From Chondrilla cf. caribensis (Eukaryota; Porifera; Demospongiae; Chondrillida; Chondrillidae): 64,000 nt of DNA. The stretch covers positions 3,202,852-3,266,851 of the forward strand of contig OZ026550.1 of assembly GCA_964020155.1 (NCBI GenBank), given 5' to 3'. Of the stretch, positions 23,391-35,880 are shown in pieces. Numbering within the stretch: position 1 is the first letter of the stretch; each line of letters begins with the position of its first letter. The position numbers and the translations under genes were made by a program. A model generated the notes under the pieces. The model was given only the letters and a program-made list of their open reading frames with translations. It searched no databases and was not told where the DNA came from.

Positions 23391-24050
23391 TGTCTAACGA
23401 GTTAGACCGCCTCCTGCCCTGATCCGAAACGCCCGAAGGGCGTTTCGGGTGGGAGACGGTCTAACATAGATAGCGATTAGTTCACACCTCGGCATTAAGA
23501 GGTGTGACTTTTGGGTTCATCGTCTCACTGCAATAAACGGTTCCGGTGAAGGAGATTTGACGCAGATTTATAAACGATTCTGTAGACTTTGTAAGGAGCC
23601 ATTTGGCTCCAAATGTAAATATACGTTATTTTCTTGTGGCACCAAGGTAAAGCTTCGAAAACGATCGATTTACCGTGTCCAGTTGGCAGGCAAACGACGG
23701 TATCTTGTCCCGAAAATACACTAACTATTGACGCGTTCAGTTCTTTAGACAATACGATGCTTTCTCGCTTGATTCTCGATAAGGCGAAAGGCAAAGCTCC
23801 GTTCATCTCAACCACAGACGATCAAAATGTACTGTGTGTGCACCTTCACACTACGGTCACTTCCGTTACCCATCTCATTAATCAAAAATTCTTTGCCCAG
23901 AATTCTGGGCAAAGAACTTCTGATTCGCTGAAAGTCACGCGCCAGAGGTGTGAACTAATCGCTATCTATGTTAGACCGTCTCCCACCCGAAACGCCCTTA
24001 GGGCGTTTCGGATCAGGGCAGGAGGCGGTCTAACTTGACTAGTTAGACTA
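23391..24050. mobile_element. 660-bp foldback element carrying a helicase exon
   Basis: The element is flanked by an 11-bp target duplication, GTTATAAAGAT, at 23380-23390 and 24051-24061. Terminal inverted repeats of about 100 bp (23400-23492 versus 23945-24035) are nearly identical. Each repeat itself folds into a hairpin around GGGCGTTTCGG/CCGAAACGCCC. The 9-11 bp TSD and long TIR fit Mutator-like or Foldback elements. Inside are a 28-bp perfect palindrome (23889-23916) and a RecQ-like helicase fragment on the minus strand. No transposase is present, so it would be non-autonomous. Confidence 0.8.
23525..23815 (-). pseudogene. RecQ-like DNA helicase N-terminal exon fragment
   Basis: The minus-strand frame starts with MNGALPFALSRIK, continues through LSKELNASIVSVFSGQDTVV and has a clear helicase motif I (Walker A) in CLPTGHGKSIVFEALP, the layout of RecQ-family helicases just after the Q motif. 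The frame then loses similarity where an exon end would be expected (a GT lies right after the ALP codons). Only the first tenth of a helicase is present. It sits between the inverted repeats of the foldback element, so it is most likely a captured gene piece. Confidence 0.65.
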
Positions 24051-24190
24051 GTTATAAAGATCATCGGAACCCATAAAAAACGCGATCGAAAATTACATCG
24101 TAACATCCGAATACAACTCGATACAACAATTTGAAATACATCATCGCAATCAGTACAGGAAAAGAAAAGCGAATAAAAAGGTAAAGTGAC

Positions 24191-26754
24191 CGCGAACTGC
24201 CGACGGGGTCTGTTACTTCGTGTTTTCTGACTTGTCGATACATTTGAATAGAACAATCATCACTTATAGAGGTAGAATAAACAAACGAATGCAATGTAAA
24301 ATTTCATATGTATATATATACAATCTATGTACAGGAGAACACATAAGCACATCCAATTAATATAGAACAGAAGGACCCTTCTGGATAGTAATCGTTAAGT
24401 TCAATGAGGAGAGGTATGTATAGAATGTGTAGACTTTTGTAGATAACATAGGCCATTGTGGATTACGGAGTTTACAACTCAGAGGTAGCCGAGGATATTG
24501 TAGGTGCTGTATGCATATCATGCTGACTGGTGTGGGTCACACAGACACTGTAGATCACAGACAGATTTTGACTACACAAACCGTAGATTTCACAGACTTG
24601 GTACAGACTGGTGTTGATAATGCAGCTTGATATGTTATGTATCGTCCATGGTATCATACAGATTTTGGTGAATTGCACGATAATTATTATTGATATTCAA
24701 GGACCTGTCATACAAAAAGTGGTCCGCGCCTAGAGTGGTCCCCTGGACTATTTTGGCACCATATTTGGTCTCCCTGGGACTCAATATACCATCAAAAATG
24801 GTTAGGGTTAGGATTAGGATTGGGATTAGGGTCAGGGTCAGGGTTTAGGTTTAGGGTTGGGGTTAGGTTTAGGGTTAGGCACATGCGGACCATTCAGGAC
24901 GTCGGAAACCAGTCCGCACGGACTGATTTTGCCGCTACTTCCGGTCCCCGGGGACTGTTTTTGGCAGTGGACCATATTTTTCGTGACACCTGTTGTTGGT
25001 ACCTGATGAAATATGATATAACTAGATATCTATAGACACTTTACTCTCATGCACTATATACAGAATATGAAACATCAATGACTGAAACACAGACTTTCTT
25101 ATGCTTCTAATTGGATTCGTGCATGATTTGCGTCAACCTTGTATTGCGCAATAGTATTACACGTACGAAAAGACGAAAATGGTGGTCTGTTTAGTATAAT
25201 GCGCAATGGTTAAGCTGTTCAAAATATCATGAAGAATAGTAAAGTAGAGAAGGAGTCCGGTAGCAGGGAATGCGGAAAATGTGTAGTAAATCCCGTACCA
25301 CGCTAAGTCGAGTGAAGAGTAATGAAAACTCCAAGAATATCTACAAGTGGTGATGATGATCGAGAACATTTCAGCGCAGCAGTGTACAAACGATGAGCAA
25401 AGCGCTGTTTATATCATGACAGTAGCCGGTACCTATACGCACATTTTAACTCAGTAGTGGATTCTGCACAGTTTCCAAGTAGTCTGCTATATACTCTACA
25501 TTGCAGGTATTTCAAGGGACGTATTGTCGTAGAAGAGTGTCAACCATCTCCCCTTGCATTCATATACTACTAGGGAGCCATCATTTTTGAAGCATTTGAA
25601 AGCTACCTTGTACATTGATCTTCAATTTTCCTAAACATCCTAATGGCCACAATCAGAGGCATACCTAACTCTATACCTTGGTGTCTGCATGCTTAACTAC
25701 TATTAGCTGGTCCATCAACAGTAGTAATAGTGCATTTTTGCCCACTATACCTAACTAAGTATTCATATAGTATGATATATATAAATATATTATATATATT
25801 TATGTATAAAATGATACTGTGTTTACACGTGATATTGTAACTCCCAGGTACGATGATGTACATACCCAACCTGTATGTTGTGAGTATATCGGACAGTAAC
25901 AGTAATAGATTCTAGGGTAATGGATAGTCATCATGGTTGAAGCATTTTGGCGTACATGCACCAAATGTATTTTCCGACGCCAGTTATTCATTTTCATTAC
26001 AGTTTCAGAAAAGTCTTATCATCATTTTTGCTTCCTGCTAGCAATTACATCAGTTGTATTATAACTAATTTTCAGTCAGATTGAATCTAATGTGTCAAAT
26101 ATCTATGTACATTACATTCTGATTTGTTTGATATGAATACAGGAAGGTTATGTATGTGTTTGCACTTGCATAAAGGTATAATAATATATGATATACTTTT
26201 AGCACTATATTTATGTGATTGTGTACATGGATGTTCTGTACATATTATCATGGTTACCATGTGCATGCATGATATATAAAGACTAAATCTTTTGCATACA
26301 AGATTGTTTGCATGTTTTACAATGGTAAGCATGGAGTTGGAGACAAGTAGAACACTATCCCAAACACCTTATTAATGCAGCAATAATTTATGTATGTAAC
26401 CCATAATTATTATAATTACCTGTTTTCATCACCAACTGAAGGTGCATGAAATGTTGCAATCAAATGCTTTTATTATAATATGCTTCAACACAATGTCACA
26501 GTTGATAGTAATTTTAGTAGTTGTGCATAGCAATGATAATATTACTATCAATCTTTTGCACTATTACATACACAACAATGTCATATGTGAATTATGTGAC
26601 TACAGTAACATGTACATTTGCACTAATTGACTACTATAATATAATCTTTGTTATGTTCTTGTGATACTTTATACTAAGCAAGACATTGTGTGTACTTTAG
26701 GATTTTGTACTAAATCAATACATCTACTATGTAGCCTTTGTAGTCTTTTCCTGG
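24191..26754. other. Non-coding intergenic stretch with telomere-like repeats
   Basis: No supported exon is seen. At 24799-24881 there is a run of degenerate TTAGGG-type units (GGTTAG, GGATTAG, GGGTCA, GGTTTAG) followed by a segment containing GCGGACCA; upstream at 24720 lies TGGTCCGC, so the repeat tract sits between short inverted sequences. The rest is AT-rich single-copy-looking DNA. Confidence 0.6.
24799..24881. repeat. Interstitial telomere-like (TTAGGG)n tract
   Basis: About 13 tandem units of TTAGGG and one-base variants (TTAGGA, TCAGGG, TTTAGG) on the plus strand. TTAGGG is the metazoan telomere repeat; here it is internal and degenerate. Confidence 0.75.
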
Positions 26755-27042
26755 CTAACTGGCATAGCTATTCATCACTTGTAATCCTGTAGAAATAATT
26801 CAGCAACTTATAATGCAGTTACTAACCCTAGAATGAAGAATAATACTAACCTATGTCAGGGTAGTAGCTTTCCTTTTTACCTCTGGTACCACGGTATCCA
26901 TAGCAACAGCGGCAGCAGCAACAACAGAAAGCAACCAATAGTACACAAACTATAACTAACACCACCCCTAGGATTATGAAAACAATTATAATTGTTGTTT
27001 GTGGTGTAATGCTGGCAACCTCTGTTGGGGTATCTTCATCTT
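26755..27042 (-). CDS. Last exons of a single-pass membrane protein (partial)
   Basis: The exon 27042-26851 follows an acceptor (TCACAG) and ends at GTTAGT. It encodes an acidic stalk (EDEDTPTEVASITPQ), one hydrophobic membrane segment (TIIIVFIILGVVLVIVCVLL) and a juxtamembrane cysteine cluster CCCCCRCC, then a basic tail. A short last exon 26786-26755 joins in phase and adds LQVMNSYAS and a stop. The cysteine cluster is a plausible palmitoylation site. Upstream exons were not joined; the adhesin-like exon at 27459-27806 on the same strand could belong to it, but it is broken. The protein family is not recognised. Confidence 0.5.
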
Positions 27043-27458
27043 CTGTGATTGGGTTGTATAGAGATACGTACATAGCATATATATCTCGTCTATACATAAT
27101 TATGTATCTCCAATTATATATAGTTGCAATGGAATGTGTACATTTCAACACATGTACACAAACTATATCGTTACATAACCCATGAAAAGGCAATTTCAAG
27201 GGATGTATACATTATATATGTTACTGAGACAGTTACTTCCAATTATCTACTTCTGTGAATAACTTCAGTATAACTATAGAAAAAACACATTATAATGTTA
27301 TAAAGCAAAGCACATTATAATGTTATAAAATTGACATACAAGATACTGCTCTTCAACAAGCATAATGACACACTGCCATTCTACGCTATATATTTATTAC
27401 GAACATAAAAATCCATTACAGTACATACACTATAACTCATTGCAATCTGCATGAATAT

Positions 27459-27806
27459 TTATTTGCCTTCACATTCTTTGACCTCCACATTCAATGTCGC
27501 ATATGCCACAATGCCACTCTCCTCTTCAGTATTTATATATAGCTTTCGCCAAAAAGTCAAATGGAACAAAGCTACCAAAAACTTCAATGGATAAACCACT
27601 GAGATTCTCTCTTGTCAAAAAGTAGGAATTGTTTTCAGTTTTGTTACCTTTTGACAATTTGTATCCTTCAGGGATGCCGGAGATTTCAATTTTTACATTA
27701 TCAAGGTCCTCATTAGTTAAGATCTCAAAATCAATACCAATCATGTTTGGAGCATTACTACGATTATAGCAACCACCCATGCTATCTTTGAGTCTTATGC
27801 CAGGTG
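27459..27806 (-). pseudogene. Extracellular adhesin-like domain exon, frameshifted
   Basis: The exon follows an acceptor TTTCAG. It reads IGIDFEILTNEDLDNVKIEI and then SGIPEGYKLSKG, a pattern like the cadherin-like/adhesin repeats in which SG-x-P-G-x-L-S-x-G is conserved. The frame stops at 27526, but shifting one base continues TEEESGIVAYATLNVEVKEC to a stop at 27459, so a frameshift is likely. It may be a pseudogene exon or an error in the sequence. Relationship to the membrane exon at 26851-27042 is possible but unproven. Confidence 0.35.
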
Positions 27807-27842
27807 CTGAAACAACCGGTAGAACAGTAAATGCCAGGATGC

Positions 27843-28430
27843 CTACACGTGAAGCATTCTCTCCTCCCTTTTGTAGTAACTGCATGCTTCTGTGTCAGAT
27901 TTTCTCATTCCCCACAGCTTCCTCTTCCCCCCAAAACTTTCTCTTTCCCGCATAACAACACCCGATCGATGGTTCTTGCCAAATGTAGTCCTATCACCTT
28001 GTACCTCAGCCTTATTCCTAAGAACAGACTCTGTAACCCCCAACCTGGTCCTATGTCTCCTCTTTTGCCCCTTTGTCTGAAGAAGCCTGGTTTTCAGTCT
28101 GGTGATCTGACAAGAAGGCTTCACACACATGTTCCCTACTTCATGGGACCCAACAGGCCTGTTCCTATTATTATGGCTCCTCCCTCCCCTACAATTCACA
28201 TCTCTGTTGGAACAGGCTGCATTCTCATTAATCACTAATTTCTCAGCATTGATCAAATTTGAGGTGGTAGGTTTGGGGTTAGGTCTGGGGGGGGGGAAGT
28301 CATGTGACTTGGAACATTCTGTGCTACTATGCAACTTCTCTAGGCTAGACAGCCTCAATTCAAGGAACTCATTCTTTGCCTTCTGCTCTGCTAAGTCTTT
28401 CTCTAATAACTTTATATATGTTATATACAT
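27843..28430 (-). CDS. Unrecognised 195-aa basic coiled-coil ORF
   Basis: Intron-less frame. Residues 8-33 (LLEKDLAEQKAKNEFLELRL) form a heptad-like coiled coil; the rest is Arg/Lys/Asn-rich (NCRGGRSHNNRNRPVGS) with low complexity. This layout resembles an ORF1-like nucleic-acid-binding protein of a retroelement, but there is no RT next to it. No family is recognised. It ends just upstream of the adhesin-like exon on the same strand and may be only a chance or dead frame. Confidence 0.3.
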   Translation of the reverse strand: MYITYIKLLEKDLAEQKAKNEFLELRLSSLEKLHSSTECSKSHDFPPPRPNPKPTTSNLINAEKLVINENAACSNRDVNCRGGRSHNNRNRPVGSHEVGNMCVKPSCQITRLKTRLLQTKGQKRRHRTRLGVTESVLRNKAEVQGDRTTFGKNHRSGVVMRERESFGGKRKLWGMRKSDTEACSYYKREERMLHV

Positions 28431-28814
28431 TACGTTATATATGTGATGGGAAATTCAAAAGAATGAAATGGTCATCCACTTTGTTTGTCTCCAGCAAGGA
28501 ACATTTTGCAATTCTCTCCCAAAGTGAAGTTACCACTCCCACACAAAAGGTAGTTGAGCAACATCAAGATGGCAGAGCTACTGCTAATTAAATTTTATAT
28601 GGTAAGCTTTGTGAAGAAGTTTCAGAAATTGTGCAATTAGTCCTAGAAGTTATTGTTTATTCTTTTCTCCACATTACCTTCACCACAACATATATTCTGC
28701 GGTACGGACACAAGGTTCAGAACTCTACAGAGGTGGAAGGAGGAACAGTCAAAGTGGGCACACCCTTGTCCCATCCAAGAGTGTGATTATGTTATGTTAT
28801 TCACACTGTACATA

Positions 28815-28956
28815 AATCCTGTATGTGTGTGTGTGCGTGCGCGCATGTGCACATGCGTATGTGAGCAAGTTCAGTACCTGTAAGTGTTTTTTGTATGTCT
28901 GTTTGTGTGTATGTGTGTTTCTGTATGTGGTTGCATGTTTTATGTGTATTGTGTGT

Positions 28957-29034
<78 letters not shown>

Positions 29035-29249
29035 GTGTATGTTTCATATAATATGTATGTGTGTGTGTCTCTGTGTGTGCTTGTGTGTGTGTGTGTGTGT
29101 ATGTGCGTGTGCGTGTGCGTGTGTGTGGGTGCATGCGTGTGCGCACACGTTTATGTGTACAAGTTTAGATGTGTGTATGCGCGTGCATGTGTGTGTTTTG
29201 TATGTTTGTGTGTGTGTTTCTGTATGTGGTTGCATGTTTATGTCTGTCT

Positions 29250-29340
<91 letters not shown>

Positions 29341-29425
29341 ATGTTTGTGTGTGTGTGTGTTTCCGTATGTGTGAGTGTGTTTCTCTATGTGATTGCGTGT
29401 TTTATGTGTATTGTGTGTGTGTGTC

Positions 29426-29495
<70 letters not shown>

Positions 29496-29656
29496 TGTGT
29501 GTGTGTGTTTCTGTATGTGGTTGCGTGTTCTATGTGTATTGTGTGTGTGTGTGTGTTTCTGTATGTGGTTGCGTGCTATATGTGTATTGTGTGTCTGTGT
29601 GTGTGTCCGTCTGTGTGTGTGTGTGTGTTTCTGTATGTGGTTGTGTGTTTATGTGT

Positions 29657-29689
<33 letters not shown>

Positions 29690-29716
29690 CTGTATGTGGT
29701 TGCGTGTTCTATGTGT

Positions 29717-29777
<61 letters not shown>

Positions 29778-29896
29778 CTGTATGTGGTTGCGTGCTATAT
29801 GTGTATTGTGTGTCTGTGTGTGTGTCCGTCTGTGTGTGTGTGTGTGTGTTTCTGTATGTAGTTGTGTGTTTATGTGTATTGTGTGTGTTTATGTGT

Positions 29897-29947
<51 letters not shown>

Positions 29948-30142
29948 ATGCTGTACATACACATGTACAACACACACATAGACATTCACTCAAACACACA
30001 CAAATGCATACATACATGCACATACACACACACACGTGCATACATACAAGCACTCGTACAGGCATACACACATACACATACAGGCACACGTGCATGCACA
30101 CACACATACACATACAGGCACACGTGCATGCACACACACACG

Positions 30143-30201
<59 letters not shown>

Positions 30202-30278
30202 ACGCACACACTTTCATGTGTATGTATTGTGTGTGTTTTGTATAATATGTGTGTGTGCTTGTGTGTGTATGTAACAAA
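28815..30278. repeat. GT/CA minisatellite array of 1.46 kb with strand switch
   Basis: (GT)n runs are broken by a recurring spacer TTTCTGTATGTGGTTGCGTG followed by TATGTGTATTGTGTG, repeated about seven times between 28915 and 29890 at variable spacing. After 29947 the same strand switches to (CA)n with ATGCACACACA-type spacers until about 30200. All long open frames here (Cys-Val or His-Thr repeats) are products of the repeat. Confidence 0.9.
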
Positions 30279-30292
30279 CAACTTTTTTTCAG

Positions 30293-30453
30293 ATCGAAAA
30301 CTGGTGTTTGATAATGAAGTTCTCCCTGATGTCACTTCGAAGCAAGGAGAAAAGTTGAATGTTGAATTTAAGCCAGAATATTGTATGATAGCTCCCGGCG
30401 TCGGCTTACGATCGTTCGTATATATGCGGTGCATTAACGCCCCTGAGCGGTGA
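30293..30453 (+). CDS. Possible terminal exon of an upstream gene (unrecognised)
   Basis: It follows a strong acceptor (CTTTTTTTCAG) and reads KLVFDNEVLPDVTSKQGEKL then NVEFKPEYCMIAPGVGLRSF, ending at a TGA at 30451. The pattern is reminiscent of beta-sandwich (MSP/ASH-type) segments, but that is weak. No partner exon was found upstream, where the minisatellite lies. It ends only 170 bases before the HELZ start and may overlap its promoter. Confidence 0.25.
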
Positions 30454-30623
30454 TTGATAGAGGTGTTAAAAGTGTAGTTGCTAAGGGGCTCGACTACTTT
30501 CTCCCCGGGACGAAGTCCCAATTTAAAATTGGAGGCGAGAATGGGTCTGGGCTATGCGAGGCAAAAGCTCAGCCTAGGTATGGTGACGTCGACAGTGAAT
30601 CACATGTAAAACGTGTGACCAAA

Positions 30624-33600
30624 ATGAACTCGTTCGATTATAAGGAGGTTTGTCACTTTTGTTACAAGTTATCAAGCCACAAAACTAAGCCCACATACAC
30701 TCCTCGATCAAAAGTAATAAAAGGTAAGATGATTAGTCTTTTTAACGTGATCATTTAATTAGTTTCCCCGTATGCTCGTCTCTAGAGTCTTCGAAGGATA
30801 TTTGCTCTGTCTGTCGACAGACGTGGCAGTCCCAAATAATTGCTCAAACAAAGTCTGGAAAGTTTATCGCAATTCGCCCCAGGCCCCCCTTGCACCCCAA
30901 TGTCGACTATACGTATTGTGTTAGTGTTACGAAAGGTGTGAATTGCCTCAAAGGTCCGATTTGCACTTTTGCTCACCACCAGGCTGAGTTGTATTACTGG
31001 GCTCAGGAAAGAAGTCAAAAAGAACCGCGAAGTACTCCGCTGAGTAAATCACAGTGGCCTTATCAATTGTGCAAGAGTATTGAAGAAAAAGGTTTTTGTT
31101 CATATGGGTCTCGTTGTACCTTTGCTCACTCCAAAGAAGAACTCGAGTTATGGAAGAGTGTGAAGAATGTGACAGGAAATAATCCTCCATCAGTTTCGCA
31201 GTCTTCATTATATTGTTCGCATTGTAATATCAAATGTACCAGCCAGAAGCAGCTAGAACAGCATAACCAAGGCAACCAGCATAAGCGTGCAGTGATGATG
31301 AACTCGTAAGGTTATATTGTTTAGGATTAGTATTTTGTGTGAATTTACAGCATTTTGTTTCATATACGTAGTAACCCTGGTCCACTCCTTGTCAATAATC
31401 CAAGTATTAGACCACGTCCTCTCCTGAACTTTTTGATATCTGATTACAAGCTTTGTAATCATGTTTTGAACCACCGGTATTGTGCTCATGGCAATGCTTG
31501 TACCTTTGCCCACTCTTTGGAAGAGCTTGAAGAGTGGAATAGAGAGTTGAATGTAGCCAAAAAACGGTAATTTGGAGTGTGTGTACATGCTTATTGATAA
31601 TTCAGTGAAGTTAGCTTGATGTCTGTCATCTGTAGTCCATTACAGATGACTCGTTTTATGAGTAAAGAACAATGCAAAAATTTGAGCATTGAGGAGAGTA
31701 ATTCTCCACTACATTCAGGAAGGCTCAATGGCAAGGACGTGGATGGAGTTTGTAGCTTAGATGCCATTGAAGATGATGATCACATTGATTTTGCTGATGT
31801 TGCTAGAATAAAGTTGCTAACACTGTGGAAGAATAAGCAGGAAGACCAGGATATATTGGTATGTTTGATGTGATGTTTTGTGCATTCTATTGCAGGCAGA
31901 CCTCACTTATCTATACCTCGAAATCCACTTTCCTCACCATCTTTTACAGGACTAGTGTGATGTACGTATAACAGATTTACACCATACTGTGTTGGAAATA
32001 ACGGTCGGACTTCGGACATTATCCAACCATTTTGGCCATTTGTCCGATCCAAAAATGCTGGTGTCGGACATTTGACTGAGCACAATTAAAAGGCCACTGC
32101 CATGAAAGCTGGTCTTAAATCACTTTGTTTAGTAATTAAACATCCGTGTTATTGTTAAGAATCGCTGTTCTCATTTCAAATGAGTGAAATTTGCAGTTTT
32201 TGTCTACAAAATCGCCAAAAATCGGCCATTTTGAAACACGCGTAATGACGTCACAAGAGACCCACTATAACAACGCAGTGTATACATTGGATAAGGAGAT
32301 TTTTATAGTGAATTGTTGACTAATAATGTATGAAGTGATAGTTTTACAGTGAATTTTATGTTGCATTATGTGGCATGAAGATCCATACAAACAATGTCCG
32401 ACCCAGATTGAATATGACCAACCCAAATTCAAAGTGCTCGGACATTTGTCCAACCACTTTTGCTACCTTATTTCTAACACTGCTATGTGTACTTGTATGT
32501 GTATTTATGTTACTTAACTGGAACCTTCACTATTCATATCCATTTCTTATACTACTAAAGTGTATTTTCTGCATATACTCACTAGTCTAATGTCTGACCT
32601 TTATGTTGTGTCTCTGGACAAACAGAGAATGGTAGTTTACCTACCTGCTAAGCTGGAATTCCATTTGTTGAGATCCCTATTAGCAACCCTTACCTTTGAT
32701 TAGTATATTTGTAAAGTATACTTGTATAGTGTATGTACGTATGTACGTCTATGCATTATTTGTTTCAGACGATGTGTTAGTATGTCACTGTTGGATACTC
32801 ACTTATCCAGCTTTTTCAGTTCATTCAGTACGTGTGGATATGTACGTATGTTCAGCAATTACTCACGTATACGTACACAGGTCTAACCATACTATTATGA
32901 TAGTAACCACTATTTGTTTTCTAATGTGAGTGTACGTATAGTATATCTCATTATGATTGCAAAACATAATCATAGCTTTCTTATGCTTCTCATTGTAAGT
33001 ACGTATGCTTTAGTGGATACCTATGATATTTCTGTATTCAATTTTAAGAGCAATACTGATGGAGTCACAATCCAAGAAGTCAATGGAAGACCTTTGTCTT
33101 TGAACCTGACCCAGTCTTCACAGGAAGTATCATGGACCTTCAAAATTACAACAAATGTAAGCAAGCAATGGATTTTCAAGGGTACATGGTCATTATTGTA
33201 TCTTCGTATTGTATTGTTATCTTGTAAATTTGGTGGCTATTGCCAGTATATATGTACGTACACATATTAAATTTCATGCCCAAAAAGGTACAGACAGGTA
33301 AATTGAAATGAGGAATTTTCACCAATGTAAACTACATAGGTATGTCATGAAAATGTGAGTCATTACTATTGTATTTACTTTCGAAAATGATACAATATGT
33401 CTTACTGTATCGACGTATATCTACCCATTAATCCCACCAAATATTAGTTTTGTAATGAAGTGTTCACTGAATTATCCTATCATTTCTCTAATTACCACAT
33501 AGTGCATATGTAGTCGGTGATAAGCTTTGAAATTACGACACGATGCATATGTATGTAGCTTGAACTTCCTTGTATGTATTCAATATAATTATTACGTATG

Positions 33601-35818
33601 TATATTACATGGATGTACATAGCTTTAAAGTATGGTGTGTGATTTTGTACCGCTTTTACTGTACGCATGCACTTAGCTGTTTGTTCCATAAGTCATTTTT
33701 GGCATCATATTCATACATATGTACATATGTATACTCCGAGGATTTCTACCTCACTGTTACGAGTGTTTGCCATGATGACATGCATACCCTTAGGGTCCTG
33801 AAAAGCTCTTGAGTGTTGTACTATTTGATGCCCTTTGTGATGCCTTCTCTGTCAAATCATGTTTTCATCACATCGGAGGGAAGTCACAGTCAGTTAATGG
33901 TGCTACTTCGTGGGACAATGCAAGTATTCAGTACAGTCAGACTATTACACCTGGTAGTCGACTAAGTGTTCAAGTAAGCTACTTATTGTTCATTGTTACA
34001 GAAAGTATGCATGTTTCTAGTCTTTAATGTATATTATATACTGTATAGCGGGAAATATTGGGGGGGAGGGGGGAATAATTTGGTGATTTGACAGAAACTG
34101 TCAAAATTCGTTCCAATTCTTTGCGTAACGTTGATATAGTAGTACAACCATGGGTTTTTTTGAAGTATCTATGAAAGGAAAGACCTGGCATAAGTGTAAA
34201 AGAAACAGAGCAAGTGAATGAATGCGTAAAGCAAGTTCTGATGCCTTCGGTGGGATAGAAACTTTGATTTTGTTTTTGTGACTTTGCTTTTGATTTGTGA
34301 TCTTACTGTAGTTTGATTGTAAATTGACTGCATTTCCATAATAATCCTATCATGATTTGATCATAGTTTGACAATAGGGTAACTTCTCACTTTATCACTC
34401 CTTTAGTTTGGGGTTCTATTCTAACTACAGCAGCTGTTCTAGTTCAATCCTATTTTGCATACATACATACGTACATAGGTAACTTGTACTTTTTTGACTG
34501 TAGTTCTATCATAATTCGATCTTAGTTTGGCTGTATATTAAGTAATTCTTCAGTGAAGTTGCCGTTGTTTTACAGTTGTTACAGTCTAACAAGATCATAG
34601 TTTTATTGTAATGTAACTACTTTTGGAAACATTTTTGATGCCTATATTGTGTGTATGTTAGTATGTATCCCTATTGGTGATATTGTCACTTAAGATCAAA
34701 GAGACCAACTCGAGTACATTCACATGAATGTATTATTCAACGATTTCAACAGGAGTTGGAAAATTGTATTTCTCAGATTTCCCATCAGAAAAAAACGTAA
34801 CCATTGCTTCGTTTGTTTGTTACGTACCCTGAAGCACATTGGTTGGGCAAGTTTCCTCATACATTTGGTAAAGTATTTTGAGGTTCGTTGGTTTGGTAAG
34901 TCTCCTCATTCCTATGGTGAATATTCTGAGGCTCATTGTTTGGCAAGTTTTCTCATTGGTTTGGTAGAAATCATGAAGCTCGTTGGGTTGGTAAGTTTCC
35001 TTGTTCGTTCAGTATTCTGACCCTCATTGGCTTGGGAAGTACAGGCAGCCTCAAAGTCATCTGAGGATTGCATGTACTCCTGTGTATTTCGTTTTGTATG
35101 GATGAAATAGTAGCAATAGCGACCTCCAGCTGTTCGAGAAAATCGTGTTTTTCAAAGTCATATATAAAATCCATCTCAGCTACTTGTAATCGCACTATTG
35201 AATGGGATACATAGTAGTTGTACTCCTCCTTTGGTCGGTACTTGGGAGTTTGCTGAGCAGATATCAGTTGATTAACCAAAGGCGCAGACCAAGGTTAATT
35301 AACTGATATCCACTCAGTAAACTAGACTCAGTAAACATGTACATGTCTGTCTAACCCATTTATATACGTAGGTTTTGATGAAGCCTATCAGTGGTGTCAA
35401 AGAGCAAATTGTATTATTCCACTTTGATGATTTTCTCATTGTCAAACCTTTGAGAGTACAAACCTTGAGTGCAGAAGCACAACAGGCAATGCAGGTAGTC
35501 AAGAATGTTTCTAAAAGGCCGGCCAAAATGTAAGTTGACTGACCTCAAAGGGCATGGATATACGTAATTGATGTGATGAAGACGTGCGAGATCAAATTCT
35601 GTATAGGGCCTTGGGAAAGACTTGTTCATAAAATTCAACTCTATAAAAATTAGGACTACGTACATATGTGATCCTTGTATGTACTAGTACATGTACGTAC
35701 GTACATACGTATTATACGTATGTTTACGTGATCTGACCTATGTCTAGACATGAATATTACACTGCTTATCCACTGATGCTGTGGCTTGATATGTGAAGCC
35801 TTTAAGAAATAGCCAGTT

Positions 35819-35880
<62 letters not shown>

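Noticed and set aside
28825..30453. Long open frames up to 472 codons made of Cys-Val or His-Thr repeats
   Set aside because: They are translations of (GT)n/(CA)n repeats in all frames and on both strands. Only the 30293-30453 end has ordinary composition.
34971..35279. 102-codon minus frame in a HELZ intron
   Set aside because: It overlaps a hairpin and a tandem repeat; no family seen and no splice partners, so not called as a gene.
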